64,000 nt of DNA from Streptomyces sp. CB01580 (lineage in GTDB: Bacteria; Actinomycetota; Actinomycetes; Streptomycetales; Streptomycetaceae), in NCBI RefSeq assembly GCF_001905795.1, contig NZ_LIXJ01000019.1, positions 62,001-126,000 on the forward strand, read 5' to 3'. The notes under the pieces are model-generated. The model saw nothing but the letters and a program-made list of their open reading frames with translations. It ran no database searches and was not told the origin of the DNA. The translations under genes and the position numbers were made by a program. Of the stretch, positions 1 to 8,871 are shown one piece after another; positions within the stretch are counted from its first letter, which is position 1; every line of letters starts with the position of its first letter.

Positions 1-187
1 TGCCCCGATCCGTGAAGCCCCTCAGAGCCTGTCGGGTGACCCCTGACCGGGCGGCCACGCCGTGGCACGCACGCTTCCGGCGTTGCCGAAATGCCCTGTC
101 AGCTCCACCGCAAGAGCATCCCGACGCCTTGGAATCGCACGCACCATGCCGCGCCCGCTTTCCGGTCGGAGGTCACACGACAGGCGC

Positions 188-409
188 TCAGGCCGCGGTG
201 GCCTTCTTGCCTCGTGTCGCCCCGCCGCGTCCGCGCAGCGTGACTCCGGACTCGCTGAGCATCCGGTGGACGAATCCGTAGGAGCGGCCGGTCTCTTCGG
301 CCAACGCCCGGATGCTCGCACCGGAGTCGTACTTCTTCTTCAGGTCTGCCGCGAGCTTGTCGCGCGCGGCGCCGGTCACCCGGCTGCCCTTCTTCAGAGT
401 CTCGGCCAC
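188..409 (-). CDS. Small helix-turn-helix protein (73 aa)
   Basis: A small basic protein with one helix-turn-helix at about residues 31-50 (ASIRALAEETGRSYGFVHRM), followed by a Gly/Arg/Lys-rich tail. Short HTH proteins of this kind are common and conserved in Streptomyces, but I know of no assigned function; DNA binding is inferred from the HTH. I chose the GTG start at 409 because AGGAGG lies 5 nt upstream of it. An in-frame ATG at 475 would add 22 residues and has no such site. It stands alone, transcribed away from the ABC-F gene. Confidence 0.8.
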   Translation of the reverse strand: MAETLKKGSRVTGAARDKLAADLKKKYDSGASIRALAEETGRSYGFVHRMLSESGVTLRGRGGATRGKKATAA

Positions 410-765
410 CCGTGCCTCCTCATGGGAAGTGCGCTCTGGACTCTCATGATCACCCCTCGGGGGCTTCCTGGCCACCCATTCGACAAGGTCTGCGCAACGG
501 GATTCCGGGCAGGGAAACGACCCGGTACGTTCGGAATCCCGTATTCCTCAGGGCCGCGGAGCCGGGTGAGGACGGGTCTGGAAACGAACGACCAGGTCAG
601 GGCCACACGGGGGTCGTATCCCCCAAATGGGTGCATCGGACAACTGTCCGCCGGGCTCCGCCGACGTGGTACGAGACGGACTCACGCAGATGACGGATCA
701 CACATGAGCCGAATGATCCAGGCGGAGTGGATCAGGAGCGGGCCGCGCGGGCGGCCCGCCCGGGG
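410..765. other. Intergenic region with a 10-bp inverted repeat
   Basis: There is no credible gene here. The region should hold the promoter of the small HTH gene and the 3' end of the ABC-F transcript. The one clear structure is a perfect inverted repeat, CGGGATTCCG at 498-507 and CGGAATCCCG at 532-541, with a 24-nt loop. It could be a hairpin or a dyad operator. The remaining ORFs have no family features. Confidence 0.4.
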
Positions 766-2364
766 TCAGGCCAGGGCGACCAGGTCCTGGTAGTCCGCTC
801 CCCAGAGGTCCTCGACCCCGTCCGGCAGCAGGATGATGCGTTCCGGCTGGAGGGCCTCGACCGCGCCCTCGTCGTGCGTGACGAGGACGACGGCGCCCTT
901 GTACGTGCGCAGCGCGCCGAGGATCTCCTCGCGGCTGGCCGGGTCGAGGTTGTTCGTCGGCTCGTCCAGGAGCAGCACGTTGGCGGAGGACACCACCAGC
1001 GTGGCCAGCGCGAGACGGGTCTTCTCACCGCCGGAGAGCACGCCCGCGGGCTTGTCGACGTCGTCGCCGGAGAAGAGGAACGAGCCCAGTGTCTTGCGGA
1101 CGTCGACGAGGTCGAGGTCGGGGGCCGCCGAGCGCATGTTCTCCAGGACCGTGCGCTCCGGGTCGAGGGTCTCGTGCTCCTGGGCGTAGTAGCCGAGCTT
1201 GAGCCCGTGGCCCTCGACGATCTGGCCGGTGTCGGGCTTCTCGGCGCCGCCGAGGAGCCGCAGCAGCGTGGTCTTGCCCGCGCCGTTGAGGCCGAGGATG
1301 ACGACCCGGGAGCCCTTGTCGATGGCGAGGTCCACATCGGTGAAGATCTCCAGGGAGCCGTACGACTTCGACAGGCCCTCCGCCATCAGCGGGGTCTTGC
1401 CGCACGGCGCGGGCTCGGGGAAGCGCAGCTTGGCGACCTTGTCGGCGACCCGCACGGCCTCCAGGCCGGACAGCAGCCGCTCGGCACGCTTGGCCATGTT
1501 CTGCGCGGCGACGGTCTTGGTGGCCTTGGCGCGCATCTTGTCGGCCTGCGAGTTGAGGGCCGCGGCCTTCTTCTCGGCGTTCTGCCGCTCCCGCTTGCGG
1601 CGCTTCTCGTCGGCCTCGCGCTGCTGCTGGTAGAGCTTCCAGCCCATGTTGTAGACGTCGATCTGCGAGCGGTTGGCGTCGAGGTAGAAGACCTTGTTGA
1701 CGACCGTCTCGACGAGCTCGGCGTCGTGGGAGATCACGATGAAGCCGCCGCGGTAGTTCTTGAGGTAGTCGCGCAGCCAGACGATCGAGTCGGCGTCGAG
1801 GTGGTTCGTCGGCTCGTCGAGCAGCAGGATGTCGGCGTCCGAGAACAGGATGCGGGCCAGCTCCACGCGGCGGCGCTGACCGCCGGAGAGCGTGTGGAGC
1901 GGCTGTCCGAGCACCCGGTCGGGCAGGCTGAGCGCGGCGGCGATGGTGGCGGCCTCGGCCTCGGCGGCGTATCCGCCCTTGGTGAGGAACTCCGTCTCCA
2001 GGCGCTCGTACTTCTTCATCGCCTTCTCGCGGGTGGCGCCCTTGCCGTTCGCCATCCGGTCCTCGTTCTCCCGCATCTTGCGCAGGATCTCGTCGAGGCC
2101 GCGGGCGGAGAGGATGCGGTCACGGGCGAGCACGTCGAGGTCGCCCGTGCGCGGGTCCTGCGGGAGGTAGCCGACCTCGCCGGAGCGGGTGATGGTGCCA
2201 CCGGCCGGGGCGCCCTCGCCCGCGAGGCACTTGGTGAGGGTGGTCTTGCCCGCTCCGTTGCGGCCGACGAGGCCGATGCGGTCGCCCTTGGCGATGCGGA
2301 AGGAGGCGGACTCGATGAGGATGCGGGCGCCGGCGCGCAACTCGATGCCGGAAGCGGTGATCAC
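766..2364 (-). CDS. ABC-F family ATPase
   Basis: A cytosolic protein with two ABC ATPase domains in one chain and no membrane segment. This is the ABC-F arrangement; family members act on the ribosome in translation control or antibiotic protection. Domain 1 has Walker A GRNGAGKT at 34-41, signature LSGGQ at 159-163 and Walker B with DEPTNHLD around 179-190. Domain 2 has GLNGAGKT at 358-365, LSGGE near 443 and LLLDEPTNNLD near 464-474. A charged linker (about 240-300) separates them. Its length of 532 aa is usual. It is divergent from the zinc peptidase. Which ABC-F subfamily it belongs to, and whether it gives resistance, cannot be read from the sequence. Confidence 0.93.
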   Translation of the reverse strand: MITASGIELRAGARILIESASFRIAKGDRIGLVGRNGAGKTTLTKCLAGEGAPAGGTITRSGEVGYLPQDPRTGDLDVLARDRILSARGLDEILRKMRENEDRMANGKGATREKAMKKYERLETEFLTKGGYAAEAEAATIAAALSLPDRVLGQPLHTLSGGQRRRVELARILFSDADILLLDEPTNHLDADSIVWLRDYLKNYRGGFIVISHDAELVETVVNKVFYLDANRSQIDVYNMGWKLYQQQREADEKRRKRERQNAEKKAAALNSQADKMRAKATKTVAAQNMAKRAERLLSGLEAVRVADKVAKLRFPEPAPCGKTPLMAEGLSKSYGSLEIFTDVDLAIDKGSRVVILGLNGAGKTTLLRLLGGAEKPDTGQIVEGHGLKLGYYAQEHETLDPERTVLENMRSAAPDLDLVDVRKTLGSFLFSGDDVDKPAGVLSGGEKTRLALATLVVSSANVLLLDEPTNNLDPASREEILGALRTYKGAVVLVTHDEGAVEALQPERIILLPDGVEDLWGADYQDLVALA

Positions 2365-2634
2365 GGTAAAACTCCAGGGCGGACGGACGGCGGACGGGGC
2401 GAGGGCGGAGTCGTCTCGACGCCGTTACTCATGCACGAGGAGAATTGCCATGCGGCTCATTCTACTGGCGGTGTGCAACCGCTTTTCCTCATGCGCCGGG
2501 GCGGGCGCCCGCCGCCCGTCCGGCAGCCGCCCCGGCCCGCTCCCCGCACGGTTCGACCGGGTGTGCTGGGATGATCTCTCCCATACTCGGCGGAGGCGGA
2601 AGGACCGCCACGGCCGGAGCGGAGGGCGACACCC

Positions 2635-3525
2635 ATGCAGTTCGACGACGACGCCGATCTGGACACGTCCGATGTCCAGGACGTGCGCGGCAGCCGTATC
2701 CCCGGGGGCAGGGCCACCGTGGGGGGCGGCATCGTCGGTCTGATCGCACTGCTGCTGGGGCTGTTCCTCGGGGTCGGCCCCGATCAGCTCGGGCTGTCCT
2801 CCGGCGATTCGGACAGCACGGCCACCGCGTCGTCGGCGGCACAGGTGCAGGAGTCCTGCCGGACCGGGCGGGACGCGAACACCAGGGACGACTGCCGGAC
2901 GGTCGCGGTGGTCAACAGTGTGCAGGACTTCTGGACGAGCGAGTTCCGGCGGCGCGGCGGGACGTACACGGACGCGAGGACGGTCCTGTTCACCGACCGG
3001 GTCGGCACCGCGTGCGGCTCCGCGACATCGGCGGTCGGGCCCTTCTACTGCCCCGGCGACCAGAAGGTCTACCTGGACCTGGGGTTCTTCGACGAGCTGC
3101 GGACGAAGTTCGGTTCCAGCGGCGGGCCGTTCGCCCAGGCGTACGTCGTCGCCCACGAGTACGGACACCATGTGCAGGACCTGATGGGGACGTTGGGCCG
3201 GGCGCAGGACGGGCGCGTGGGCGCGAACAGCAACGCGGTCCGGGTGGAGCTGCAGGCGGACTGCTACGCCGGGGTCTGGGCGCGCCACGCGACGACCACG
3301 CCCGACGAGAAGACGGGACGGCCGCTGATCACGTCGTTGACGCAGGCGGACATCCGGGACGGGCTCGACGCGGCGGAGGCGGTCGGCGACGACCGGATCC
3401 AGGAGAAGTTCCAGGGGCGGGTCACGCCGGAGTCCTGGACGCACGGGTCGGCCGCGCAGCGGCAGCAGTGGTTCACGACGGGCTACCGCACCGGCGACAT
3501 GGGCAAGTGCAACACCTTCCGGTGA
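2635..3525 (+). CDS. YpfJ-type neutral zinc metallopeptidase
   Basis: A membrane-anchored protein of the zinc_peptidase family (YpfJ/KPN_00272 type). One membrane segment lies at about residues 30-48 after a short acidic N-terminus; the rest is predicted to be outside. The zinc site is visible as HEYGHH at 174-179 (H174 and H178 ligands, E175 catalytic), followed by a conserved VELQADCYAGVW stretch at about 204-215 that would supply the further acidic ligand. Cysteine pairs suit an extracytoplasmic domain. The start is the ATG after GGAGGGCGACACCC. It is a single-gene unit ended by the hairpin at 3589-3622. The substrate is unknown. Confidence 0.9.
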   Translation: MQFDDDADLDTSDVQDVRGSRIPGGRATVGGGIVGLIALLLGLFLGVGPDQLGLSSGDSDSTATASSAAQVQESCRTGRDANTRDDCRTVAVVNSVQDFWTSEFRRRGGTYTDARTVLFTDRVGTACGSATSAVGPFYCPGDQKVYLDLGFFDELRTKFGSSGGPFAQAYVVAHEYGHHVQDLMGTLGRAQDGRVGANSNAVRVELQADCYAGVWARHATTTPDEKTGRPLITSLTQADIRDGLDAAEAVGDDRIQEKFQGRVTPESWTHGSAAQRQQWFTTGYRTGDMGKCNTFR

Positions 3526-3588
3526 GCGGGGTCCGCCCCGTGGGGCGGCGCCTCCTCGAAGGCGTGCCGTCCTCGCGGGACGGCGGCC

Positions 3589-3622
3589 GGACGGCCTCCC
3601 CCGCGGACCGGGGAGGCCGTCC
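3589..3622. terminator. Hairpin terminator between convergent genes
   Basis: A perfect 13-bp stem (GGACGGCCTCCCC with its complement) and an 8-nt loop lie between the ends of the convergent peptidase and HEAT-like genes. It can serve both strands. There is no U-tract, as is usual in Streptomyces. Confidence 0.7.
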
Positions 3623-3625
3623 GCG

Positions 3626-5005
3626 TCAGACGCCGCCGGTGTGCACCTGGAACGCGGCCCGGCGCACGGCCTTGGCCAGGGCCGGGTCCGGGTGGGCGGC
3701 GGCCAGGGCGACCAGGACCTGCACGGTGCGCGGATGGCCGACGGCCCGTACCTCGTCGAGGAGGGCGGGCACGGTTCCCTGGACGGCCGAGTCGAGGTGG
3801 CGCACCAGCAGCCCGGTCTCGCCGTGGTCGGCGACCGCCGCCGCGGTGTCCACCCAGAGCCAGGTGGCCTCCTCCCGGCTGAGGACGTCCTGGGCGTCCT
3901 CGGGATCGGCGCCCTCGTACTCGGCCAGCCACAGCAGCGCGTAGGGGCGCAGCGAGGAATCGTCGAGGACGGAGCGGACCTCGGGCTCGGCGGGCGCGCC
4001 GACCACCCGGAGCGCCTCGAAGGCGAGCCCGCGCAGCAGGGCGTCCTCGCCGCGGGCGACGGCGAGGAGTTCGGCGACGGCGCTGCCGACGGGGCGGGCG
4101 GCGAGCCAGGCGCGGTACTCGTCGCGGGCCGGGCCGGGGGTGAGCCGGGCGCAGCCGTGCAGCATGTCGGCGGCGGACTGCTCGATGTTGCCCGCCGGGC
4201 TCTGGGCGGCGACGCAGATCTGTTCCAGCTTGACCCAGACCGCCCAGTTGCCGAGCGGGGTGAGGGTGGCGTGCCCGGCGCCGAGGGTGAGCGCGCCGAC
4301 GGCGGCCAGTCCCTCCAGGGCCCAGTCGAGGAGCCGCGCGACCAGGGCGGCCGGGTGTGCGGCGGGAGTCGGGACGGCCGGTTCGGGCGACGGCTCGTAC
4401 GGCACCAGGCAGCGCTCCTCGTGGAGTTCCGCGACGCGCTGTTCGAGGAGGTCCAGGAGGGCGGGCACGGCGACCGGGCCGGCCGACAGCTGGAGGAGCG
4501 AGAGCACCTGGGGCACCGCCTCGACGGTCTCGGCGACCGCGGTGACCTCGACGTCGTCCGGCGCCGGGTGGACGAGGGACCAGGCGTCGAACAGCGCCAC
4601 CCAGCCGCGCAGCACGGCGGAGTCGTCGCGGTCCCAGGCGCGCAGGCGCCAGCCGGGGCGCGCGGTGCCGCCGTGCAGTTCCACGAGACCGGCGAGGCGG
4701 GCCCGGTCCCAGCCGGAGCGCACCTGGGCCGGGGAGAGTTCCAGGGCCGCCGCGGCCCCTTCGAGGGCCTGGGCGGCCGGGGGCGGGGCGCCCGGGAGCG
4801 TACCGTCGGCCGCCCAGCGGGCGATCCGTACGGCGTCGGCGAGGACGACCCTCGCCTGGCGGGCCAGTTCCGCCCGGGGCGGGGTGCCCTCCGGGGGGCG
4901 GGGCGCCGGCCTGGTGCGCCGGGTGGTCACGGCCTTGCGAGCGGTGGCGAGGGGTCGCGGGCGGACAAGTCGGAGCCTGGAGTCGCGCGGGGTACGGGAC
5001 GTCAC
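3626..5005 (-). CDS. HEAT-like helical repeat protein, function unknown
   Basis: An Ala/Leu-rich soluble protein of about 459 aa whose pattern of short amphipathic helices suggests a HEAT/ARM-like solenoid. I do not recognise a catalytic motif. It is a paralogue of the protein at 58476-59942. Both have an AELAR...A(I/L)ARWA N-terminal segment, then EPxVRxVLDD, then xWLxE, then a WxxVDTxAA stretch and a basic KAxRxAAF tail. The start is uncertain. GTG at 5005 is used here, with no good Shine-Dalgarno. GTG at 4930 has an AAGG in front and gives an N-terminus closer to the paralogue. TTG at 5092 is also possible. It is convergent with the peptidase gene. Confidence 0.7.
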   Translation of the reverse strand: MTSRTPRDSRLRLVRPRPLATARKAVTTRRTRPAPRPPEGTPPRAELARQARVVLADAVRIARWAADGTLPGAPPPAAQALEGAAAALELSPAQVRSGWDRARLAGLVELHGGTARPGWRLRAWDRDDSAVLRGWVALFDAWSLVHPAPDDVEVTAVAETVEAVPQVLSLLQLSAGPVAVPALLDLLEQRVAELHEERCLVPYEPSPEPAVPTPAAHPAALVARLLDWALEGLAAVGALTLGAGHATLTPLGNWAVWVKLEQICVAAQSPAGNIEQSAADMLHGCARLTPGPARDEYRAWLAARPVGSAVAELLAVARGEDALLRGLAFEALRVVGAPAEPEVRSVLDDSSLRPYALLWLAEYEGADPEDAQDVLSREEATWLWVDTAAAVADHGETGLLVRHLDSAVQGTVPALLDEVRAVGHPRTVQVLVALAAAHPDPALAKAVRRAAFQVHTGGV

Positions 5006-5114
5006 GGAGAGCAGTCTTGCCCCTGACGGCCCGAAAGCCCAAACGGAACCCGGATTCGCGGTGGACGGGGTGGTGACGGGGCCCGGAACCAATCACCCGA
5101 TCCCGCGCATCGGG

Positions 5115-6242
5115 TCACATGAGGGGCGTCAGGAAGCGCCGGAGGGTCTCCTCGTAGTGGTCCGGGTCGGCGTTCCACATCGCCCCGTGCGGAGCCTGCG
5201 GCACGGTGCGCAGCGCGATCAGTTCCGGCCGGCGGGCGGCGAGGTCGCGGGACGGCTGCCAGGGCGCCAGGGTGTCGTCCGGACCGTGGAAGATCAGTGT
5301 CGGGGCGCGCAGGGCCGACGCGAGGGAGCCGTCCAGGAGGCGGGCGCCGTGCAGTCCGGTCTGTCCCTGGGCGGCCCGGACGGCGAGCGGGAGCAGGGCG
5401 GCCGGGACGCCGCGGGCGGTGGCCAGGGCGCGCAGCGTGGTGGCCCAGTCCAGCACCGGGGAGTCGAGCACGAGGCCGCTGATCCGGTCGCGCAGCGCGG
5501 AGTCGACGGCCGCGTGCAGCGCCATCGAGGCGCCGGTGGACCAGCCGTGCAGGACGATGTTCTGCGCGCCGTAGCGGACGGCGAAGCGGATCGCCGCGTC
5601 CAGGTCGCGCCACTCGGACTCGCCGAGGTGGGCGAGTCCGTCCGGGGAGCGCGGGGCCCCGGGGTCGCCGCGGTAGGCCAGGTCGAGGACGGGCAGGCGC
5701 AGGTCGTGCAGGAACGCCATGAGGTTCATGGGGTGTTCCCTGGTGGTGCCGAGGCCGTGCACGGTGATGACCCAGGTGTCGCGGGCGCCCGGCACGAACC
5801 AGGCGGGCAGCGCCCCGAGTTCGCCGGGGATCTCGACCTCCTCGTGGTCGAGGCCGAGCGCCGAGGAGGGGTCCCCGCTGTGCAGCTGGGGCGTGATCCG
5901 GACCTTGGTGCCGGGCTCCAGGCTTCCCCGGTCGACGCGTTCCAGTCTGCGCACGACGGTGTCGGGGGCGTGGTGGGCGTGCTCGACCACCGGGCCGACG
6001 ACGGCGTGCAGGCCGTCGCCCTCCAGTCCGTACGTACCGGGCCGCAGGGAGGTGAAGGAACGGGTCAGGGTGACCCGGCCGGCCGCCGTGGCGTGCACGG
6101 TCAGTCCCCGGTCGGCGGGCAGTGGCCGCCCGGACGGTGCCTTGAGGGCGGCGGCGCCCGCGCAGCGGCCGGCCGCGACCGCCGCCGCACCGAGGCCGAG
6201 GATCGTGGTGACGGCTGCTGCCGTGACTGTTGCCGGGCGCAC
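5115..6242 (-). CDS. Alpha/beta hydrolase with N-terminal membrane anchor or signal
   Basis: A serine hydrolase of the alpha/beta fold. The nucleophile elbow GWSTG has S235 with the start used here. An HGLG oxyanion-type motif lies upstream, a late FHGPDD segment supplies the probable acid, and APHG near the C-terminus supplies the histidine. An Ala-rich hydrophobic stretch at about residues 5-25 suggests a signal or anchor, so the catalytic domain is probably outside. I chose GTG 6242 because CTGGAACG precedes it and the hydrophobic segment then sits at the N-terminus. An upstream in-frame start at 6332 would bury it. The substrate is unknown. The family resembles lysophospholipase-like dienelactone hydrolases. 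Confidence 0.8.
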   Translation of the reverse strand: MRPATVTAAAVTTILGLGAAAVAAGRCAGAAALKAPSGRPLPADRGLTVHATAAGRVTLTRSFTSLRPGTYGLEGDGLHAVVGPVVEHAHHAPDTVVRRLERVDRGSLEPGTKVRITPQLHSGDPSSALGLDHEEVEIPGELGALPAWFVPGARDTWVITVHGLGTTREHPMNLMAFLHDLRLPVLDLAYRGDPGAPRSPDGLAHLGESEWRDLDAAIRFAVRYGAQNIVLHGWSTGASMALHAAVDSALRDRISGLVLDSPVLDWATTLRALATARGVPAALLPLAVRAAQGQTGLHGARLLDGSLASALRAPTLIFHGPDDTLAPWQPSRDLAARRPELIALRTVPQAPHGAMWNADPDHYEETLRRFLTPLM

Positions 6243-6586
6243 CGTTCCAGTCTGGTGGGGCGGGTCGCGCCCTGCCACCCGGACGGGTCCGCCCGGCGCC
6301 CGCCGGGGACGGTACCGGCCGCCGTCGGACACGCGGCAAAAGACGAAGGCGCAAGACGAAAGCGGAAGACGGAAACGGAAGACGGAAATGGCCGCTCGCC
6401 GGTGCCCGGCCGGGGTGGAACGGGCCGTTCGCCGGGCCCGGCGGGGTCAGCGTGCCTGTCAGCCCGCCGGGCGTACGTACACACGACCGACCGAAGGGAC
6501 CACGAAGAGTGACGACGGAACGCGGGCGGCGTACACAGTGGCCGCGAGCTGCCCCGAAGCGTCCCCCGGAGACACCATGAAGCCCC
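6243..6586. other. Intergenic region with purine-rich repeat
   Basis: No gene. The stretch includes a purine-rich low-complexity run at about 6338-6390 containing a 13-nt unit repeated in tandem (GGAAGACGGAAAC at 6364-6376, then the same with a final T at 6377-6389). It should also hold the promoter of the divergent hydrolase. Confidence 0.5.
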
Positions 6587-6613
6587 GTTCAGTTCATCTC
6601 CCGTTCACCAAGG
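6587..6613 (+). promoter_or_regulatory. Candidate PHO box (PhoP operator)
   Basis: Two 11-nt direct units, GTTCATCTCCC at 6592-6602 and GTTCACCAAGG at 6603-6613, follow another GTTCA at 6587. The 11-nt period and the GTTCACC core match the known Streptomyces PHO box unit. The site lies about 50-70 nt before the phosphate transporter start. In S. coelicolor the orthologous low-affinity Pit gene is known to be phosphate-regulated. The assignment is by pattern only. Confidence 0.6.
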
Positions 6614-6660
6614 TTGCCTACCGTCAACCTGCCAATGACGTCGAACGATTGCCTGGGTAA

Positions 6661-7931
<1,271 letters not shown>

Positions 7932-7935
<4 letters not shown>

Positions 7936-8097
7936 TGCCGTGACCGGCAAGGTTTGCCCGGAAGGAGCGTCGTCCGGTGCGTGCGATCGCAAGGCGGCCG
8001 AAAGCCCTCGTAGCGGGCTACATGGGCTCTCGGCCAACGCCGCGAGCGTGCGTGCCGGACGGTGCGACGGGGCAAACGTTGCCGGTCACGGCACTAG
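7932..8097. mobile_element. MITE-like palindromic element, 158 bp, CTAG target duplication
   Basis: The element spans 7936-8093 and is flanked on both sides by CTAG (7932-7935 and 8094-8097). Its ends are inverted repeats: TGCCGTGACCGGCAAGGTTT on the left and, read on the other strand, TGCCGTGACCGGCAACGTTT on the right. Pairing continues inward to a centre GTAGC-GG-GCTAC at 8010-8021, so almost the whole element is one long imperfect hairpin. It has no transposase. IS5-family elements use CWAG/CTAG targets, which suggests a non-autonomous relative. It separates the PiT gene from its usual small partner gene. Confidence 0.72.
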
Positions 8098-8099
8098 TG

Positions 8100-8135
8100 C
8101 TGGTGCCGGGAGCGGCACCAGTGCCGTGACCGGCA
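8100..8135. repeat. Hairpin plus third copy of the element end
   Basis: Immediately right of the MITE is a perfect 9-bp hairpin, CTGGTGCCG / CGGCACCAG with loop GGAG (8100-8121). It is followed by TGCCGTGACCGGCA at 8122-8135, identical to the first 14 nt of the element end and preceded by CCAG instead of CTAG. It may be a relic of a nested or earlier insertion. Confidence 0.5.
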
Positions 8136-8181
8136 CCGGACCGATCACGCGGACCGTCCGCAGACCGTCTAAGGAAGCAGC

Positions 8182-8412
8182 ATGAAAATCGACTGGGCAG
8201 CCCTCGGCTCCGTCTTCGGTGTCTCCCTCGTCGTCACCGTCGCGCTAGTGGGCGTCTTCACCCTCGGCATCGTCGGTCTCGCCAAGCAGCCCGAGGCGGC
8301 GGCCCAGGGCGGCTCCGGCGGATCACGGGTGCTGGCGCGCGCGGGCGCGTACATCTGCTTCGCGCTGTGCGCGGCGGCGGTCGCGTACGGGATCTATCTG
8401 ATCGTCGCCTGA
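8182..8412 (+). CDS. Small membrane protein linked to the Pit transporter
   Basis: A 76-residue protein with two membrane segments (about 8-34 and 50-75) joined by a Gly/Ser-rich loop with QPEAAAQGGSGGSR. It has no catalytic motif. In S. coelicolor a small gene in the same position was named pap (Pit accessory protein), as I recall, and shares the phosphate-regulated transcript. By position this is its counterpart. The start ATG is preceded by TAAGGAAGCAGC. Here the MITE and hairpins lie between it and the transporter gene, so co-transcription may be altered. Confidence 0.75.
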   Translation: MKIDWAALGSVFGVSLVVTVALVGVFTLGIVGLAKQPEAAAQGGSGGSRVLARAGAYICFALCAAAVAYGIYLIVA

Positions 8413-8446
8413 GTCCTTCCCCTCGCACCTCCTCTTCGCAGCCCCC

Positions 8447-8481
8447 GACGGGCCGGACGCACCTCGCGCGTCCGGCCCGTC
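8447..8481 (+). terminator. Hairpin terminator after the Pit unit
   Basis: A perfect 14-bp stem (GACGGGCCGGACGC with its complement) and a 7-nt loop, 35 nt after the small membrane protein gene and before the riboswitch. It separates the phosphate unit from the cobalamin operon. Confidence 0.75.
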
Positions 8482-8584
8482 GTCGTGTCCCCGTCCCGAT
8501 GTGGGCCTCAGCACACTGCCCCGCCGCAGGTCAACGGCAGGTTGACGGGCGTTCGCAGAGCGTGGTGGACTGCCGGAGCCATTT

Positions 8585-8738
8585 ACGGCGACAGCAGAGG
8601 AAGCCGGTGCGAATCCGGCGCGGTCCCGCCACTGTCACCGGGGAGCGGTCCCCCACACCGGGAAGTCACGGCACGCGCGAGCGGGCTGGAAGGCCGGGGG
8701 AATCGCGGATCCGGGAGCCAGGAGACTCTCGTCGCCGT
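8585..8738 (+). promoter_or_regulatory. Cobalamin (B12) riboswitch
   Basis: The core matches the AdoCbl aptamer: GAAGCCGGTGCGAATCCGGC, then GCGGTCCCGCCACTGT at about 8620-8635, a GGGAAGTCA segment, and the B12 box as GCCAGGAGACTCTC at 8717-8730. The closing P1 stem is a perfect 8 bp, ACGGCGAC (8585-8592) with GTCGCCGT (8731-8738). It sits upstream of the whole cob gene set. Adenosylcobalamin should shut off expression when vitamin is abundant. The short distance to a GAGGA ribosome site at 8768 suggests control of translation start. Confidence 0.95.
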
Positions 8739-8781
8739 CACGTCGAACCAGGGCGCGGACCCTGAGTGAGGACATGTCGCC

Positions 8782-8868
8782 ATGCCTGGCAGCCGTGCGT
8801 CCCTTGCCCCGGCGCTCTCTCCGAGAGCCGCCCGTACGAAGGTCCTCCGAGGCACGACGGCCGGCTGA
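8782..8868 (+). CDS. Possible leader ORF between riboswitch and cobD (28 aa)
   Basis: A 28-codon ORF beginning MPGSRASLAP and ending GTTAG. It has GAGGA at 8768-8772, 9 nt before its ATG. Its TGA (8866-8868) lies 3 nt before the cobD ATG, which has no Shine-Dalgarno of its own. This is the layout expected if the leader ORF carries the riboswitch-controlled ribosome site and cobD is reached by re-initiation. GTCCTC at 8842-8847 inside the ORF is complementary to the GAGGAC of the ribosome site. Another ATG at 8774 opens a 47-codon ORF in a different frame with poor spacing. The peptide resembles nothing I know. Confidence 0.4.
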   Translation: MPGSRASLAPALSPRAARTKVLRGTTAG

Positions 8869-8871
8869 GCC

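Noticed and set aside
727..2574. A 615-codon plus-strand ORF opposite the ABC-F gene
   Set aside because: The minus-strand frame has complete Walker and signature motifs; the plus frame is its shadow.
4140..6512. A 790-codon plus-strand ORF across the HEAT-like and hydrolase genes
   Set aside because: It is antisense to two genes with clear family features and has low-complexity Arg/Gly/Ser content.
7936..8093. An insertion sequence with a coding gene
   Set aside because: It is only 158 bp, with no transposase frame; it can only be non-autonomous.
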